Assembly (NCBI GenBank): GCA_017621815.1
Contig: JAGASK010000007.1
Location: 1 to 40,891, forward strand
Origin: Lachnospiraceae bacterium
GTDB taxonomy: Bacteria > Bacillota > Clostridia > Lachnospirales > Lachnospiraceae
Reading direction: 5' to 3'
Length of the DNA stretch: 40,891 bases
Below, piece by piece: positions 15,712 to 25,721 of the stretch (within the stretch, counting starts at the first letter, position 1; each line of letters starts with the position of its first letter). The notes under the pieces are model-generated. The model had not been told where the DNA came from and searched no databases. It saw only the letters and a list, made by a program, of their open reading frames with translations. A program made the translations under genes and the position numbers.

Positions 15712-17709
15712 TTATCCTTTCTTTCGCAATTCATTTACAATTTCCCTCTGAGCCATCTCATTATACATCAGCACATCATATTCATTTCCATTGCTGCTCA
15801 CCTTAGTGCCTATTGTGATTCCCATTCTGTCCCCTTCTGCCCGAATCACCTTGCGCCACCGGCCTCCTGAATAAATTTCATCTATATATCCTTCCGCTTT
15901 CAGCCATCGCTCAATAGATGCCGCCGTAGCTTTTTTCATATTGGCACCGGAAGGAGAAATGCTTCGCAGGTCATTCAGCCGGGCAACCAGTTCAGAGAGA
16001 AAACAATTCTCCGTAAACTGTATCTGCCTGTACATTTCATCCGTTATATAAAATTCTTCCTTTTTCTTTCCGGCAGCTTTTTTCGTTGAATCAAACAATT
16101 CCGTGAGCCTGTCCCGGTCATCAGTTCCCTCTTCCCGATTTAATCCGTGGCTGCCTGCGAAGTCACGAATTACCTTCAAAAAAACTTCTCCGTATTTTCC
16201 GTATTTATGCTCTCCCACGCCGGACACTGCAAGCATTTCCTGCCTGTTTACAGGCTGCTTCTCACACATATCCGCCAGCGTTTTGTCCGAAAATATAATA
16301 TAGGGCGGAACGCCCTCTTTCGCTGCTATTTCACGCCTGATTTCCCGCAGCTGCTCAAACAGCTGGCGCTCTAAAGGCGTTAACCCGTCCGTTTTTCCGC
16401 TGTACTTAGATTCCTGTTTCTTCTTTAACATTCTGCTTTCCGCATTATCACTGAGTTCAATATCAGTAACGGTTGTTTTAAAACCTTCCAGGCAAACGGA
16501 GCAGTTTCCGCAATTATGGTATGCTTCATCCGATTCATCCCCAAAATACTGGAGAATAAAGTTCCGTAGACACCTGCGGGATTTACTGTAAAAAGTCATC
16601 TTTTTCAGACGCTCTTCATCACGATTTTTCAGCTCATCCATTTGGGCATAACTCATTCCCGGATTTACTTCCTTACTTTCAATCAGGAAACGGTTAATAA
16701 CCACATCCTGGGGAGAATAAAGAAGAATACATTCCGCCGCTTCCCCGTCACGCCCTGCCCTTCCTGCCTCCTGATAATAATTTTCAAGGCTCTGAGGCAT
16801 ATTGTAATGAATGACAAACCGCACATTTGACTTATCTATTCCCATTCCAAAAGCATTAGTTGCCACAATTACCGGCTTTATGTCATAAATAAAAGCATCC
16901 TGATTTGCTTTCCTTTCCTCACCTGACAAACCCGCATGATACCTTGTTGCCGGATATCCCCCTGCATTTAAAATTTCATAAACTTTTTCCACATTTTTTC
17001 TTGTGGCACAGTAAATAATCCCGCTTTCACCCATGTGGCAGTTAAGATAATTTAAGATAAATGCTTCCTTTTTTCTTATTTGCTGTACCTCAAAATACAG
17101 GTTTTTACGGTCAAAACCCGTAACTAAAACCTCCGGCTCATTCAGATTGAGAATATGAAGAATATCCTCTTTAACTTCTTTGGTTGCAGTTGCGGTGAAA
17201 GCGCTGATAACAGGGCGGTTTTTAAGACGCTCTGCAAAAGTAAGTATATTCATATAACTCGGCCGGAAATCTTGTCCCCACTGGGAAATACAGTGAGCTT
17301 CATCCACAGTGAGCATAGAAATACTCACTTTTTTGGCAAAATGAATAAAGGCTTCCGTTTCCAACCGTTCAGGCGCCACATAAATAATTTTGTACTGCCC
17401 CTGCCCCGCCAGTTCCATAGCTCTGGCAATCTGTCTTTCTGTCAGCGAGCTGTTGATATAAGCAGCATGAATGCCTGCCTGATTTAACGCCTGCACCTGA
17501 TCCTTCATCAGAGATATTAAAGGGGAAATCACCAGCGTAATCCCCGGAAGAAGCAGCGCCGGTATTTGATAACAGATGGATTTTCCTGCCCCGGTAGGCA
17601 TAATGCCAAGCACGTCCCTACCCTCCAATATGGCATCTATCAGGCCCTCCTGCCCCTGACGAAAAGAATCATACCCGAAATATTTTTTTAAAACTTCATA
17701 CTTATCCAT
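15712..17709 (-). CDS. recQ: ATP-dependent DNA helicase RecQ
   Basis: The 665-residue protein has the full RecQ layout. The SF2 helicase core has Walker A MPTGAGKS (about 37-44) and DEAH (136-139). The RQC zinc site has the cysteine cluster CLRNFIL...CGNCSVC near 370-395. The HRDC domain has TPLERQLFEQLREIRREIA and the HhH-like SGVGEHKYGKYGE near 430-510. A C-terminal extension carries a predicted winged helix. RecQ unwinds 3'-5' in recombination repair. AAAGGAAAA precedes the ATG. It is divergent from the zinc-ribbon gene, and the rtcB leader promoter lies after its stop. Confidence 0.96.
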   Translation of the reverse strand: MDKYEVLKKYFGYDSFRQGQEGLIDAILEGRDVLGIMPTGAGKSICYQIPALLLPGITLVISPLISLMKDQVQALNQAGIHAAYINSSLTERQIARAMELAGQGQYKIIYVAPERLETEAFIHFAKKVSISMLTVDEAHCISQWGQDFRPSYMNILTFAERLKNRPVISAFTATATKEVKEDILHILNLNEPEVLVTGFDRKNLYFEVQQIRKKEAFILNYLNCHMGESGIIYCATRKNVEKVYEILNAGGYPATRYHAGLSGEERKANQDAFIYDIKPVIVATNAFGMGIDKSNVRFVIHYNMPQSLENYYQEAGRAGRDGEAAECILLYSPQDVVINRFLIESKEVNPGMSYAQMDELKNRDEERLKKMTFYSKSRRCLRNFILQYFGDESDEAYHNCGNCSVCLEGFKTTVTDIELSDNAESRMLKKKQESKYSGKTDGLTPLERQLFEQLREIRREIAAKEGVPPYIIFSDKTLADMCEKQPVNRQEMLAVSGVGEHKYGKYGEVFLKVIRDFAGSHGLNREEGTDDRDRLTELFDSTKKAAGKKKEEFYITDEMYRQIQFTENCFLSELVARLNDLRSISPSGANMKKATAASIERWLKAEGYIDEIYSGGRWRKVIRAEGDRMGITIGTKVSSNGNEYDVLMYNEMAQREIVNELRKKG

Positions 17710-17786
17710 AAATAATTTTTCCTTTGTTTACTTTTCCCCTCTTACAATTTAAAATAAAAACAGTAAATATCCAAAAGGAGAAATTT

Positions 17787-19241
17787 ATGTACGAATGCCC
17801 TAATTGCGGCGGTAATCTTAAATTTGACATTGAATCACAGCTACTTAAATGCGATTACTGTCTCACCACCCAAAACCCCTATGAGATAACTAAAGATAAA
17901 GATGCCGAAGAAAGCAATGCTTTTAACGTAACCATATTTACCTGCCCGCAGTGCGGGGGAGAAATTATGAGTACAGATACATCTGCTGCTGAATTCTGCA
18001 GTTTCTGCGGAGCCTCAACCATTCTTAACAGCCGTATCAGCAACGAAAAGCGTCCCACAAGAATTATCCCGTTTAAACAGACCAAAGACGCCTGCAAAAA
18101 AGCATATATTTCCCGGATGAAACGCGCCCTTTTTGCTCCTGACGAACTGAAAGAAGAAAAATACATTGACAGCTTCCGGGGCATTTACATGCCCTACTGG
18201 GCTTATCACATTTCACAATCCGGCAACGTCAGACTGAAAGGGGAAAAGTCCTATCGAAACGGCGATTATCTCTATAACGAAGAATACCGGCTCACAGGGG
18301 ATATAGACGCTTATTATCATAATCTTTCCTATGATGCATCCTCTTCTTTTTCCGACAATATCAGCCAGCGTATTGCTCCCTTTGACACCAGGGATATGCA
18401 GGAATTCACTCCCTCTTTCCTGAGCGGCTTCTATGCTGATACTGCCGATGTGGACAGCGGCCTGTACAGAAATGAGGCCTTAAAACTGGCTAACACAACC
18501 AGTTTTAACAAGCTTAAATATAACCGGGCCTTTACCGGAATGAAAATCTCTTTGGAAACCAACAATATCTTTGCAATGAGCCAGGCACTATGCACCACAT
18601 ATAATCCGCCTGAGCGTGTAATGTACCCTGTCTGGTTCCTGTCCTGCCGCAGGGGCGAACGTATTGCCTATGCTACGGTAAACGGCCAGACCGGAAAAGT
18701 AACAGCAGATATTCCTGTAGATACAAAAAAATATACCATTGGTTCAGCGCTTTTGGCAATTCCGATTTTTATACTGCTGAATCTCTTTTTTACCATTAAA
18801 CCCACATCATTGCTTGGCTGCTCCAATCTTCTGGCGGTGGGCACTGTTTTTCTCCATTTATGGGAAATTACCAAAATTTATCACAGGGACAAAAGAAATG
18901 ATGACCAGGGTTATCAGTTCCGACAGGAAAAGAACAGTCCCCCAGGAACTGAGAGTAAGAAAAAGAGTTCATCTTCCATTCCCTTTAAAGAATTACTTGC
19001 TTTCAGCGCTTTCGATGAAAAACACTGGCTGCCCGGATTTATTGGCTCCCTGATTGCCGTAGCAGTAGCTGCTTTTATCTTTAATTTAAACCCCGTTTCG
19101 GATATCTGGTACTACGGCGGCGCCATTGTTTCCTTTTTTGGCATTTTATTTACAATCGTAGCAATTATCAAAAAGTATAATGTACTTGCCACACGAAAGC
19201 TTCCGCAATTTAACAGAAACGGAGGAAACGACAATGCGTAA
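17787..19241 (+). CDS. Zinc-ribbon multi-pass membrane protein
   Basis: The protein has 484 residues from the ATG at 17787, with AAGGAG six bases upstream. The N-terminus has two zinc ribbons: YECPNCGG..KCDYC (about 2-24) and FTCPQCGGE..FCSFCG (about 52-75). The middle part is soluble and rich in Y, S and N. The last 160 residues hold about four membrane spans, such as SALLAIPIFILLNLFF and WYYGGAIVSFFGILF. Databases often label such proteins TFIIB-type zinc ribbon. It overlaps the next gene by 8 bases, so the two are probably made together and may form a membrane complex; the function is unknown. Confidence 0.75.
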   Translation: MYECPNCGGNLKFDIESQLLKCDYCLTTQNPYEITKDKDAEESNAFNVTIFTCPQCGGEIMSTDTSAAEFCSFCGASTILNSRISNEKRPTRIIPFKQTKDACKKAYISRMKRALFAPDELKEEKYIDSFRGIYMPYWAYHISQSGNVRLKGEKSYRNGDYLYNEEYRLTGDIDAYYHNLSYDASSSFSDNISQRIAPFDTRDMQEFTPSFLSGFYADTADVDSGLYRNEALKLANTTSFNKLKYNRAFTGMKISLETNNIFAMSQALCTTYNPPERVMYPVWFLSCRRGERIAYATVNGQTGKVTADIPVDTKKYTIGSALLAIPIFILLNLFFTIKPTSLLGCSNLLAVGTVFLHLWEITKIYHRDKRNDDQGYQFRQEKNSPPGTESKKKSSSSIPFKELLAFSAFDEKHWLPGFIGSLIAVAVAAFIFNLNPVSDIWYYGGAIVSFFGILFTIVAIIKKYNVLATRKLPQFNRNGGNDNA

Positions 19242-20103
19242 ATTTACCGCACTTATATTTATGTGTTTTCTTACACTTTCACTGACCTGCAAAGCGGCAG
19301 CTTCTGCAAATACAGCGGATAAAGCAGATTCCTCTGCCGCAGCTTCTGCTGTCACCTGGAGCAATCAGGAAACAGGTTATTATATCATACTGGAAGATGA
19401 CGCAGATTTATTAACCGATGCGCAGGAGTCCCGGCTTGTAACAGAAATGCAGGAAATTACCGTTTACGGAAACGCAGCCTTCAAATCCATTTCCTACAAT
19501 AATTATACTGCTGCTTCTTTTGCGGAAAATTATTATCATGCACTGTTCGGACAGGAAAGCGGCACCCTTTTCCTCATTGACATGGATAACAGAGAGCTGT
19601 ATCTGTTCAGTGACGGTACCATAAACAAAACGATTACATCCGCATATGCAAATACCATCACTGACAACGTGTACCGGTACGCTTCAAACAGCGACTATTA
19701 CCAATGTGCTTTTACGGCTTTTGAACAAATACATACCCTTCTATCCGGCCATAGGATAGCTCAGCCTATGAAGTATATCAGCAATGCACTGCTGGCACTT
19801 ATCCTGGCTGCGCTGATTAATTATTTCATTGTAAGACTCTGCTCAGCTTCCCCTAAGCCCGGCAGCAATGAGATTCTTCAATCAATATCCACAAATTTTA
19901 CATTTATCAACGCTAAGAGTATTCTGCTTAACAAGACAAAAACCTACAGTCCTGTCAGAAGCAGTAGCAGCAGCGGCGGACACAGCAGCAGTCATAGTCA
20001 CAGCGGAGGCGGCCATAGTAGCAGCCACAGCGGCAGTCATAGTCACAGCGGAGGCGGCCATAGCAGCAGCCACAGCGGCAGCGGCGGCGGACACCGGTTT
20101 TAA
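19234..20103 (+). CDS. Secreted/membrane TPM-domain (YgcG-like) protein with His-Ser-Gly tail
   Basis: The start ATG at 19234 follows GGAGG and overlaps the zinc-ribbon gene stop. The 289-residue protein has a signal peptide (MRKFTALIFMCFLTLSLTCK) and a TPM domain near 45-165, with ILEDDADLLTDAQESRL at its beginning and GTLFLIDMDNRELYLFSDG inside. A membrane span ALLALILAALINYFIV follows near 188-203. The last 45 residues are almost only G, S and H in a repeat of the form HSHSGGGHSSSHSG. TPM domains occur in photosystem repair phosphatases and in YgcG; the His-rich tail could bind metal. Its stop codon overlaps the convergent MATE stop. Confidence 0.8.
   Translation: MRKFTALIFMCFLTLSLTCKAAASANTADKADSSAAASAVTWSNQETGYYIILEDDADLLTDAQESRLVTEMQEITVYGNAAFKSISYNNYTAASFAENYYHALFGQESGTLFLIDMDNRELYLFSDGTINKTITSAYANTITDNVYRYASNSDYYQCAFTAFEQIHTLLSGHRIAQPMKYISNALLALILAALINYFIVRLCSASPKPGSNEILQSISTNFTFINAKSILLNKTKTYSPVRSSSSSGGHSSSHSHSGGGHSSSHSGSHSHSGGGHSSSHSGSGGGHRF
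19978..20095 (+). repeat. Imperfect tandem repeat coding for the His-Ser-Gly tail
   Basis: Two units of about 60 bases that share CACAGCGGAGGCGGCCATAG code for HSGGGHSSSHSGS-like segments. The repeat is in frame, so copy number changes would alter tail length without frameshift. Confidence 0.7.
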
Positions 20104-21428
20104 GCTTTTTTCCTTCTATAAATATAGTAGATTGTACAAAGCAGAATTCCAAAACATGTGGCTGTAGGCGCTGCCAGTCCGATTCCTGTCAAAGATGCAT
20201 CAGGCCGGATGCTCATGAAATAAGACATGGGCAGACGTACAAGGAAGGACTGTGCAAGCCCCTGCGCCATAACAAACAGCGACCAGGAATGCCCGTTGAA
20301 GTATCCCATATAACTGAACAGAATACTTGTAACAACAGCCTCCGGAGCAAAGCCTCTCAGGTATTCAAAGGATTTCTGAATAACAAGTTCGTCGCTTGTA
20401 AAGGCTGCGGATAGCAAATCCCCATGGAAAAATGCAAGGTAAAAAATGAAGATACCGATAATACCTCCTATTGCCATTCCGCATTTCATGGCGCCTTTTG
20501 CCCTGTCCTCTTTTCCTGCACCTACATTCTGGGCAACAAAAGAAGCCATGGACTGCATAATAGAAGAGGGAATCAGCATAACAAAAGACTGGATTCTCTG
20601 TGCCACCCCATATCCCGAGGATGCTTCCAGCCCCAATCTGTTAATAAAGGCGCACAATGCCAGAAAAGAAAGATTAGTCAAAAGTTCCTGCAGCGCCAGA
20701 GGTGTTCCCACATTCAGAAATTTCTTTACTTCCGGTCCGAAACTCAGGTCAGCCCTTGTCATCTTAAAGGGCAAATCCTTTTTCCGTATAATCACCAATG
20801 ACAGAATTACGCTGACTGCCTGCGCCGCAATCGTGGCAATAGCTGCACCTGCCACATTCATGTGAAATCCCGCTACCAAAACCAGGTCTCCGATAACATT
20901 CGTAATACATGCAATCGTAACAAAAATAAGCGGCAGCCTGGAATCTCCCAATCCCCGGAAAATACTGCTGATGAAGTTGTAAAACACAACAAAGACAAAA
21001 CCTGCCCCGCAGATTCGTATGTAAAGAACCGTTAAATCCACCGCCTCTTCCGGAGCCTGCATCAAAACCGCAATAGGCCTTGCAAAAATGACAAGGACAA
21101 CAGTAAGAATCACAGCCAGCATCATAAAAAAGCAAATGGCATTTCCAATCAGCGTCCCCAGCCGGTTCTGGTTTCCTTCCCCCAAATACTGACCTATCAG
21201 CACTGTCACGCCTGTGGTCAGCGCACTTAATGTAAAGGTTACCAGGTTCATAATACTGCTGCCCGTTGAAACTCCTGAAATTCCGGCTGTCGTTCCGAAC
21301 TGTCCTACAATCAAAAGATCCACGGCGCTGTACATGGCCTGCAGAATAAGCGCTCCCAATATAGGAAACATAAATTTTGTCATTTTAACAGGGATACTCC
21401 CCGTAGTAAAGTCCTGTTTTTCATTCAT
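20100..21428 (-). CDS. MATE-family efflux transporter
   Basis: The 442-residue inner-membrane protein has 12 predicted spans in the MATE arrangement (two bundles of six). The N-terminal LLIVGQFGTTAGISGVSTG and the TGVTVLIGQYLGEG segment match the MatE signature; the second bundle starts with GTPLALQELLTNLSFLALC. It should export cationic drugs or metabolites in exchange for Na+ or H+. The stop codon TAA overlaps the stop of the convergent TPM gene. It starts 18 bases after the AAA ATPase gene and is probably transcribed with it. Confidence 0.93.
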   Translation of the reverse strand: MNEKQDFTTGSIPVKMTKFMFPILGALILQAMYSAVDLLIVGQFGTTAGISGVSTGSSIMNLVTFTLSALTTGVTVLIGQYLGEGNQNRLGTLIGNAICFFMMLAVILTVVLVIFARPIAVLMQAPEEAVDLTVLYIRICGAGFVFVVFYNFISSIFRGLGDSRLPLIFVTIACITNVIGDLVLVAGFHMNVAGAAIATIAAQAVSVILSLVIIRKKDLPFKMTRADLSFGPEVKKFLNVGTPLALQELLTNLSFLALCAFINRLGLEASSGYGVAQRIQSFVMLIPSSIMQSMASFVAQNVGAGKEDRAKGAMKCGMAIGGIIGIFIFYLAFFHGDLLSAAFTSDELVIQKSFEYLRGFAPEAVVTSILFSYMGYFNGHSWSLFVMAQGLAQSFLVRLPMSYFMSIRPDASLTGIGLAAPTATCFGILLCTIYYIYRRKKA

Positions 21429-21446
21429 ATTCCGTCATCATCCTTT

Positions 21447-22562
21447 TTAAACACGATAATATAATTTTCTGTCCGGCTTCCTTTTAAGGGAAATACGGCA
21501 GACTTTCTTTTTTTTCATATCCTCATATATCTCATCATCCAGGTCATAGCAGTCCTCATCAAACCTTATTCCGATATCTTCGGAATCCACATACATTTCA
21601 TCCTTACTGCTGTCATAGCTCAGGCTTGGAGGATTTAGAATAACAGTTCCCATATAATCACCTTTTTTATCATACACCGGAACTGCGGATTTATAGCCGG
21701 AAAACAAATCTATCAAAAACCCGTCGTTAGCGGTAACTGTTCCGTCCTCATAATACACTTTAACCTGATATCTTATTTTTTCTGTATTTACCAGATTCAG
21801 TTCCTTTATTACTTCCGCAAATTTCCCGCCGCAGTTTAATTCAAATGCAACAGCCCGCAGACAGTCATAGCTGAGTCCCACTTTTCCTGAAAAACCGATT
21901 ACCTGTTCAATCTCCGGATAATACTGTTTCTCAAGGTTATCCTCCAGGTATTCTCTGATATCTTCCGCTTTCGGATACTCAAAACTGAAATGATAATGGA
22001 AACGTCCCGGACGGTTCAAAAAATTCTCCTCCAGCTTCCTGACATCGCTGCAGGTCACTGCCAGAAGCTTTTTCCCCTGCGAAAAACCGTCCAGCAAAGT
22101 AAACAGGCTGCAGTCGGCATTCACTTCATCCTCCCCTTCACACACATCACAAAAGGTCTTGTCAAACTCGTCGAACAGCACCAAAGCCTCCTGACTGATT
22201 CTTTCTATAACAGCAATAATTCCCGGCATATACTTTTCCACAATAATAACCGGAAGCTTTTCCTTTAATGCCTCCTGTGCAAGCAGCTTTAAAAATAAGG
22301 TTCTGCCACTCCCTTTTTCACCGCTTACAATTACTCCCAGATTGCGGTTGAATTTTTGAAAAGACTGCATCACTTTTTTTACCTTTTCAGGATGCGGTCC
22401 GTAAACTTTCTGTTCATTTGCCTTAATCTCAGAATATTTTTCCAAGAAAAAATCAGTCTGCGGGCTGAATCTGATAATATAACATCCAGCCGGCAGCAAA
22501 TCACAGCTTTTCATATCCTCACTGCAAATTTCATATACAGAACTGCTGTCTATCACTTTCAT
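21447..22562 (-). CDS. AAA-family ATPase-like protein with altered Walker A
   Basis: The 371-residue protein has a single AAA domain at about 70-225. Walker A reads SGEKGSGRT (80-88), so the usual lysine is arginine (R87, codon AGA). Walker B is LVLFDEFDK (128-135). A sensor/arginine-finger segment NRPGRFHYHF follows, as in FtsH- and Cdc48-like AAA proteins. A C-terminal part of about 110 residues is mixed strands with many Asp and Tyr. GGAGG lies before the ATG. It precedes the MATE gene by 18 bases. Loss of the lysine suggests ATP binding without normal hydrolysis. Confidence 0.75.
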   Translation of the reverse strand: MKVIDSSSVYEICSEDMKSCDLLPAGCYIIRFSPQTDFFLEKYSEIKANEQKVYGPHPEKVKKVMQSFQKFNRNLGVIVSGEKGSGRTLFLKLLAQEALKEKLPVIIVEKYMPGIIAVIERISQEALVLFDEFDKTFCDVCEGEDEVNADCSLFTLLDGFSQGKKLLAVTCSDVRKLEENFLNRPGRFHYHFSFEYPKAEDIREYLEDNLEKQYYPEIEQVIGFSGKVGLSYDCLRAVAFELNCGGKFAEVIKELNLVNTEKIRYQVKVYYEDGTVTANDGFLIDLFSGYKSAVPVYDKKGDYMGTVILNPPSLSYDSSKDEMYVDSEDIGIRFDEDCYDLDDEIYEDMKKKKVCRISLKRKPDRKLYYRV

Positions 22563-22702
22563 TCCTTTATCCTCCGCTTTTCAAACAGAGATACACAATA
22601 GATTTGCACTCTCCGCCTGTCAATATTTATCGTACCTAGAGGATATCTTATTTTTGTAAATTCTGCATTGGACGGATAATCCAAAAATACAGTCTCTCCT
22701 CA

Positions 22703-23017
22703 TTATGCACAACATTTATTTATTCCTTCGTAATAAGAAAAAACTCTGTGCCGCAAAATGACATTATTATTCCTGTTACCCTTTGCCACAATCAAATCTT
22801 CCATATGCATCTGCAGTAACCTGCTCAATGCATACAAATGATCCACAGACGGAAGTATCTGGCCTTTAAACCACCTGTAGACGGGCTGAGGACAGGACAA
22901 TCCCAGATATTTCTGTATCATTTTTGCCGTTAAGCCCTTTGAAGCTGCTAAATTTTTTAAATGAAAGCCTGTGGCTGCCATGTCTATATTGGAATATGTT
23001 TCACTTGGTTTGGACAT
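22703..23017 (-). CDS. Small XRE-family HTH protein (second copy of the type)
   Basis: The 104-residue protein has an XRE helix-turn-helix: HLKNLAASKGLTAKMIQKYL, then GLSCPQPVYRWFKGQILPSVD. It is paralogous to the protein at 13686-13922 in order and key positions, including the unusual (S)xPQxxY+W helix. The tail of about 25 residues is basic. GGAGG lies 8 bases before the ATG. It stands alone upstream of the AAA-MATE pair, separated by 140 bases in which I see nothing notable. Confidence 0.82.
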   Translation of the reverse strand: MSKPSETYSNIDMAATGFHLKNLAASKGLTAKMIQKYLGLSCPQPVYRWFKGQILPSVDHLYALSRLLQMHMEDLIVAKGNRNNNVILRHRVFSYYEGINKCCA

Positions 23018-23301
23018 TTTGACTGCCTCCGTTTTATTTTTTTACTTTTAAATTTCTTTCATTATAATATCAGATATTTCTCGCACTACTTAATATAATA
23101 CACACTTTTTAAATATCGCTCAATACTTACTGTACAAATCCAATTTCAAATATTTTAAGATTTCAAAATGCCTTTATAAATAATCCCCAAAAAAACTCTC
23201 TGAAATTTTACAAATGAAATTACATTAAAACTATCTTTCATAATCATTTTGGGTTATAATTGAAATAATAGAGATAAATATTCTTAAGGAGGGTAGTTTT
23301 T
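23018..23301 (+). promoter_or_regulatory. glgC upstream region with a -10 box
   Basis: The 284-base gap is AT-rich and has no ORF. TATAAT at 23255-23260 lies 42 bases before the glgC start and looks like its -10 box; no good -35 is seen. GGAGG precedes the ATG. Nothing else is recognisable. Confidence 0.45.
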
Positions 23302-24510
23302 ATGGCAAAAGAAATGATTGCAATGCTTCTTGCCGGCGGTCAGGGTTCCCGCCTGTATGCTTTAACACAGAAGCTTGCAAAACCGGCCGTACCATTTGGC
23401 GGCAAATACCGTATTATAGACTTTCCGCTGTCTAACTGTGTCAATTCCGGAATTGATACAGTAGGTATTTTGACACAATATCAGCCACTGGTACTGAATG
23501 AGTATATTGGAAACGGACAGCCTTGGGACCTGGATCGTCTCCATGGGGGTGTACATGTTCTGCCGCCTTATCAAAAGGCAAGCGGTTCAGACTGGTACAA
23601 AGGAACTGCAAACGCAATTTATCAGAACATATCCTTTATTGAAAGATATGACCCGCAGTATGTCATCATCCTTTCCGGTGACCAGATCTGCAAACAGGAC
23701 TACAGTGAATTTTTGAAATTCCATAAAGAAAAAGGCGCAGAATTCAGCGTAGCCGTTATGGAGGTTCCCTGGGAAGAAGCTCCACGCTTTGGCCTGATGG
23801 TGGCAGATGAAAGCGGCAGGATTACAGAATTCCAGGAAAAGCCGAAGAACCCGAAATCCAATCTGGCTTCTATGGGAATTTATATTTTTAACTGGGATAT
23901 TTTAAAGAAATATCTTGAAGAAGATGAAGCGGATCCTGAATCCGAAAATGACTTCGGCAACAATATTATTCCGAATCTGCTCAGGGATAACCGCAAAATG
24001 TACGCTTATCGCTTCAGCGGATACTGGAAGGATGTAGGAACCATTTCTTCCCTTTGGGAAGCCAATATGGAGGTTCTTGACCCTGAACACAGCGGTATTA
24101 ACCTGTTTGATGAGGACTGGAAGATCTACAGCCGCAACAGCGGTATGACCGGTCATAAAATCAATGCAGGTGCCATTGTTGAAAATTCCATGATTACCGA
24201 CGGCTGCCGCATTAAAGGATGTGTAAAGCACTCTATTTTATTTGCAGGCGTTAAGGTGGAAAAAGGCGCTGTAATTGAAGATGCCGTTATAATGGGCGGC
24301 AGTGTCATTAAATCCGGCGCCGTTGTAAAGCACTGTATCGTGGCCGAAAACGTAACCATCGGCGAAAATGCCGTGGTAGGCGCAATGCCTTCCGAAGATG
24401 AAAACGGAGTCGCAACCATCGGCGCAGGTATTACAATCGGTGATAATGCCGTAATTGGTCCGAAAGCCATGGTAGATAAAAATGTGGAAGGCGGTGAAGA
24501 ACAATGGTAA
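23302..24510 (+). CDS. glgC: Glucose-1-phosphate adenylyltransferase, catalytic subunit
   Basis: The 402-residue enzyme makes ADP-glucose from ATP and glucose-1-phosphate, the first committed step of bacterial glycogen synthesis. The N-terminal nucleotidyltransferase domain has [20 protein letters not shown], the [16 protein letters not shown] segment, FQEKP and GYWKDVGT. The C-terminal third has left-handed beta-helix hexapeptide repeats with the I-x-x-G-A pattern. It overlaps glgD by 7 bases (ATGGTAA), giving coupled translation of the two subunits, as usual in clostridia and bacilli. Confidence 0.97.
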   Translation: MAKEMIAMLLAGGQGSRLYALTQKLAKPAVPFGGKYRIIDFPLSNCVNSGIDTVGILTQYQPLVLNEYIGNGQPWDLDRLHGGVHVLPPYQKASGSDWYKGTANAIYQNISFIERYDPQYVIILSGDQICKQDYSEFLKFHKEKGAEFSVAVMEVPWEEAPRFGLMVADESGRITEFQEKPKNPKSNLASMGIYIFNWDILKKYLEEDEADPESENDFGNNIIPNLLRDNRKMYAYRFSGYWKDVGTISSLWEANMEVLDPEHSGINLFDEDWKIYSRNSGMTGHKINAGAIVENSMITDGCRIKGCVKHSILFAGVKVEKGAVIEDAVIMGGSVIKSGAVVKHCIVAENVTIGENAVVGAMPSEDENGVATIGAGITIGDNAVIGPKAMVDKNVEGGEEQW

Positions 24511-25646
24511 ATTCAAATACAGGCGCACTGGGCATTATTTTCCCCAATAGTTATGATTCGCTGGTTCCTGAATTGGTCAATGTACGTTTAATGGCTTCCA
24601 TTCCTTTTGCAAGCCGTTACCGCCTGATAGATTTCATTTTATCCAGCATGACGCACTGTGATATTGACAATATTTCCGTAATGGTAAACAACAATTATCA
24701 TTCCCTGATGGATCATCTTGATTCCGGACGTGAATGGGATTTGGTCCGTAAAAACGGCGGTCTTCATATTTTCCCTCCGTTTGCTGAGAAAACATCCAAG
24801 CCCTATACCGGACGTGTAGGAGCTCTTGCCAGCATTCTTGACTTTTTAAAGGATCAGAAGGAAAAATATGTTGTAATGACTGACACTAACGTTGTTGTTA
24901 ACTTTGACTTTAGTGCCATGATTAAGGCTCATATTGAAAGCGGTGCAGATGTTACAATAGCCTATAACGAGCAGAAACTTCCTGATGCTCTCATAAAAAA
25001 CCAGTCTAATGACAAAGGATATTATTATACTCTTGACATTGAAAACGGACGTGTCAAAAAAATATATGTAAATGCAGAAGATACGGGAATACAGAATTTT
25101 TCTCTGAATATTTACGTGATTGAGCGTGAGCTTTTAATTGATTTAATCAATACGGCTTTTGTCCGCGGTCAGGAATACTTTGAGCGTGATGTATTGCTTC
25201 CGCACCTGAACAAGCTGAATGTACAGGCATATAAATATGACGGATATGTAGCGCGCATCTGCGACATTAAGAGTTACTTCGATGAGAATATGAAGCTTCT
25301 GGATGATTATAATCTTGATGCCCTTTTCTCCGGTTCTCCTATCTATACAAAGATTCGTGATGATAATCCGACCAGATACATTGAAGGCGCAAAGGTTCAG
25401 AACGTAATGGTTGCCGATGGCTGTATCATCGAAGGAGATGTAGAAAACAGTATTCTTTTCCGTGGAGTAAAGATTGCAAAAGGTGCAAAAGTAAGGAACT
25501 GCGTTCTGATGCAGGGCACTGAAATTGAAGCCGGTGCAAACGTAGAATACCTTATTACAGACAAAAATGTTACCATTACATCCGGAAAGGAAATGAAGGG
25601 CACTGATACCTTCCCTGTTTATATCAGTAAATTTCAAACAGTTTAA
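24504..25646 (+). CDS. glgD: GlgD subunit of glucose-1-phosphate adenylyltransferase
   Basis: The 380-residue protein is similar to GlgC along its length but lacks the GGxGTRL catalytic loop; its N-terminus reads [19 protein letters not shown]. It keeps [16 protein letters not shown] and the beta-helix tail. In Firmicutes GlgD pairs with GlgC and raises its activity. It is co-transcribed with glgC and followed by a strong terminator. No other glycogen genes lie in the window. Confidence 0.96.
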   Translation: MVNSNTGALGIIFPNSYDSLVPELVNVRLMASIPFASRYRLIDFILSSMTHCDIDNISVMVNNNYHSLMDHLDSGREWDLVRKNGGLHIFPPFAEKTSKPYTGRVGALASILDFLKDQKEKYVVMTDTNVVVNFDFSAMIKAHIESGADVTIAYNEQKLPDALIKNQSNDKGYYYTLDIENGRVKKIYVNAEDTGIQNFSLNIYVIERELLIDLINTAFVRGQEYFERDVLLPHLNKLNVQAYKYDGYVARICDIKSYFDENMKLLDDYNLDALFSGSPIYTKIRDDNPTRYIEGAKVQNVMVADGCIIEGDVENSILFRGVKIAKGAKVRNCVLMQGTEIEAGANVEYLITDKNVTITSGKEMKGTDTFPVYISKFQTV

Positions 25647-25653
25647 AAAGAAT

Positions 25654-25697
25654 AAGAACCACTGCTGTGCTGTTGCATAACAGTGGTTCTTTTTTTG
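25654..25697 (+). terminator. Rho-independent terminator of glgC-glgD
   Basis: AAGAACCACTG at 25654-25664 pairs with CAGTGGTTCTT at 25681-25691, followed by a run of T. It lies 8 bases after the glgD stop. Confidence 0.93.
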
Positions 25698-25721
25698 TGA
25701 AGTTCATTCTCTTCGTGAAAT

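Noticed and set aside
20100-20103. Overlapping stop codons of the convergent TPM and MATE genes as a regulatory feature
   Set aside because: A 4-base overlap of convergent stops is common in compact genomes and needs no special explanation.
19868-20167. Alanine/threonine-rich and cysteine/arginine-rich ORFs in the TPM tail region
   Set aside because: They are other-frame readings of the GGH/AGC codon repeats that code for the His-Ser-Gly tail.
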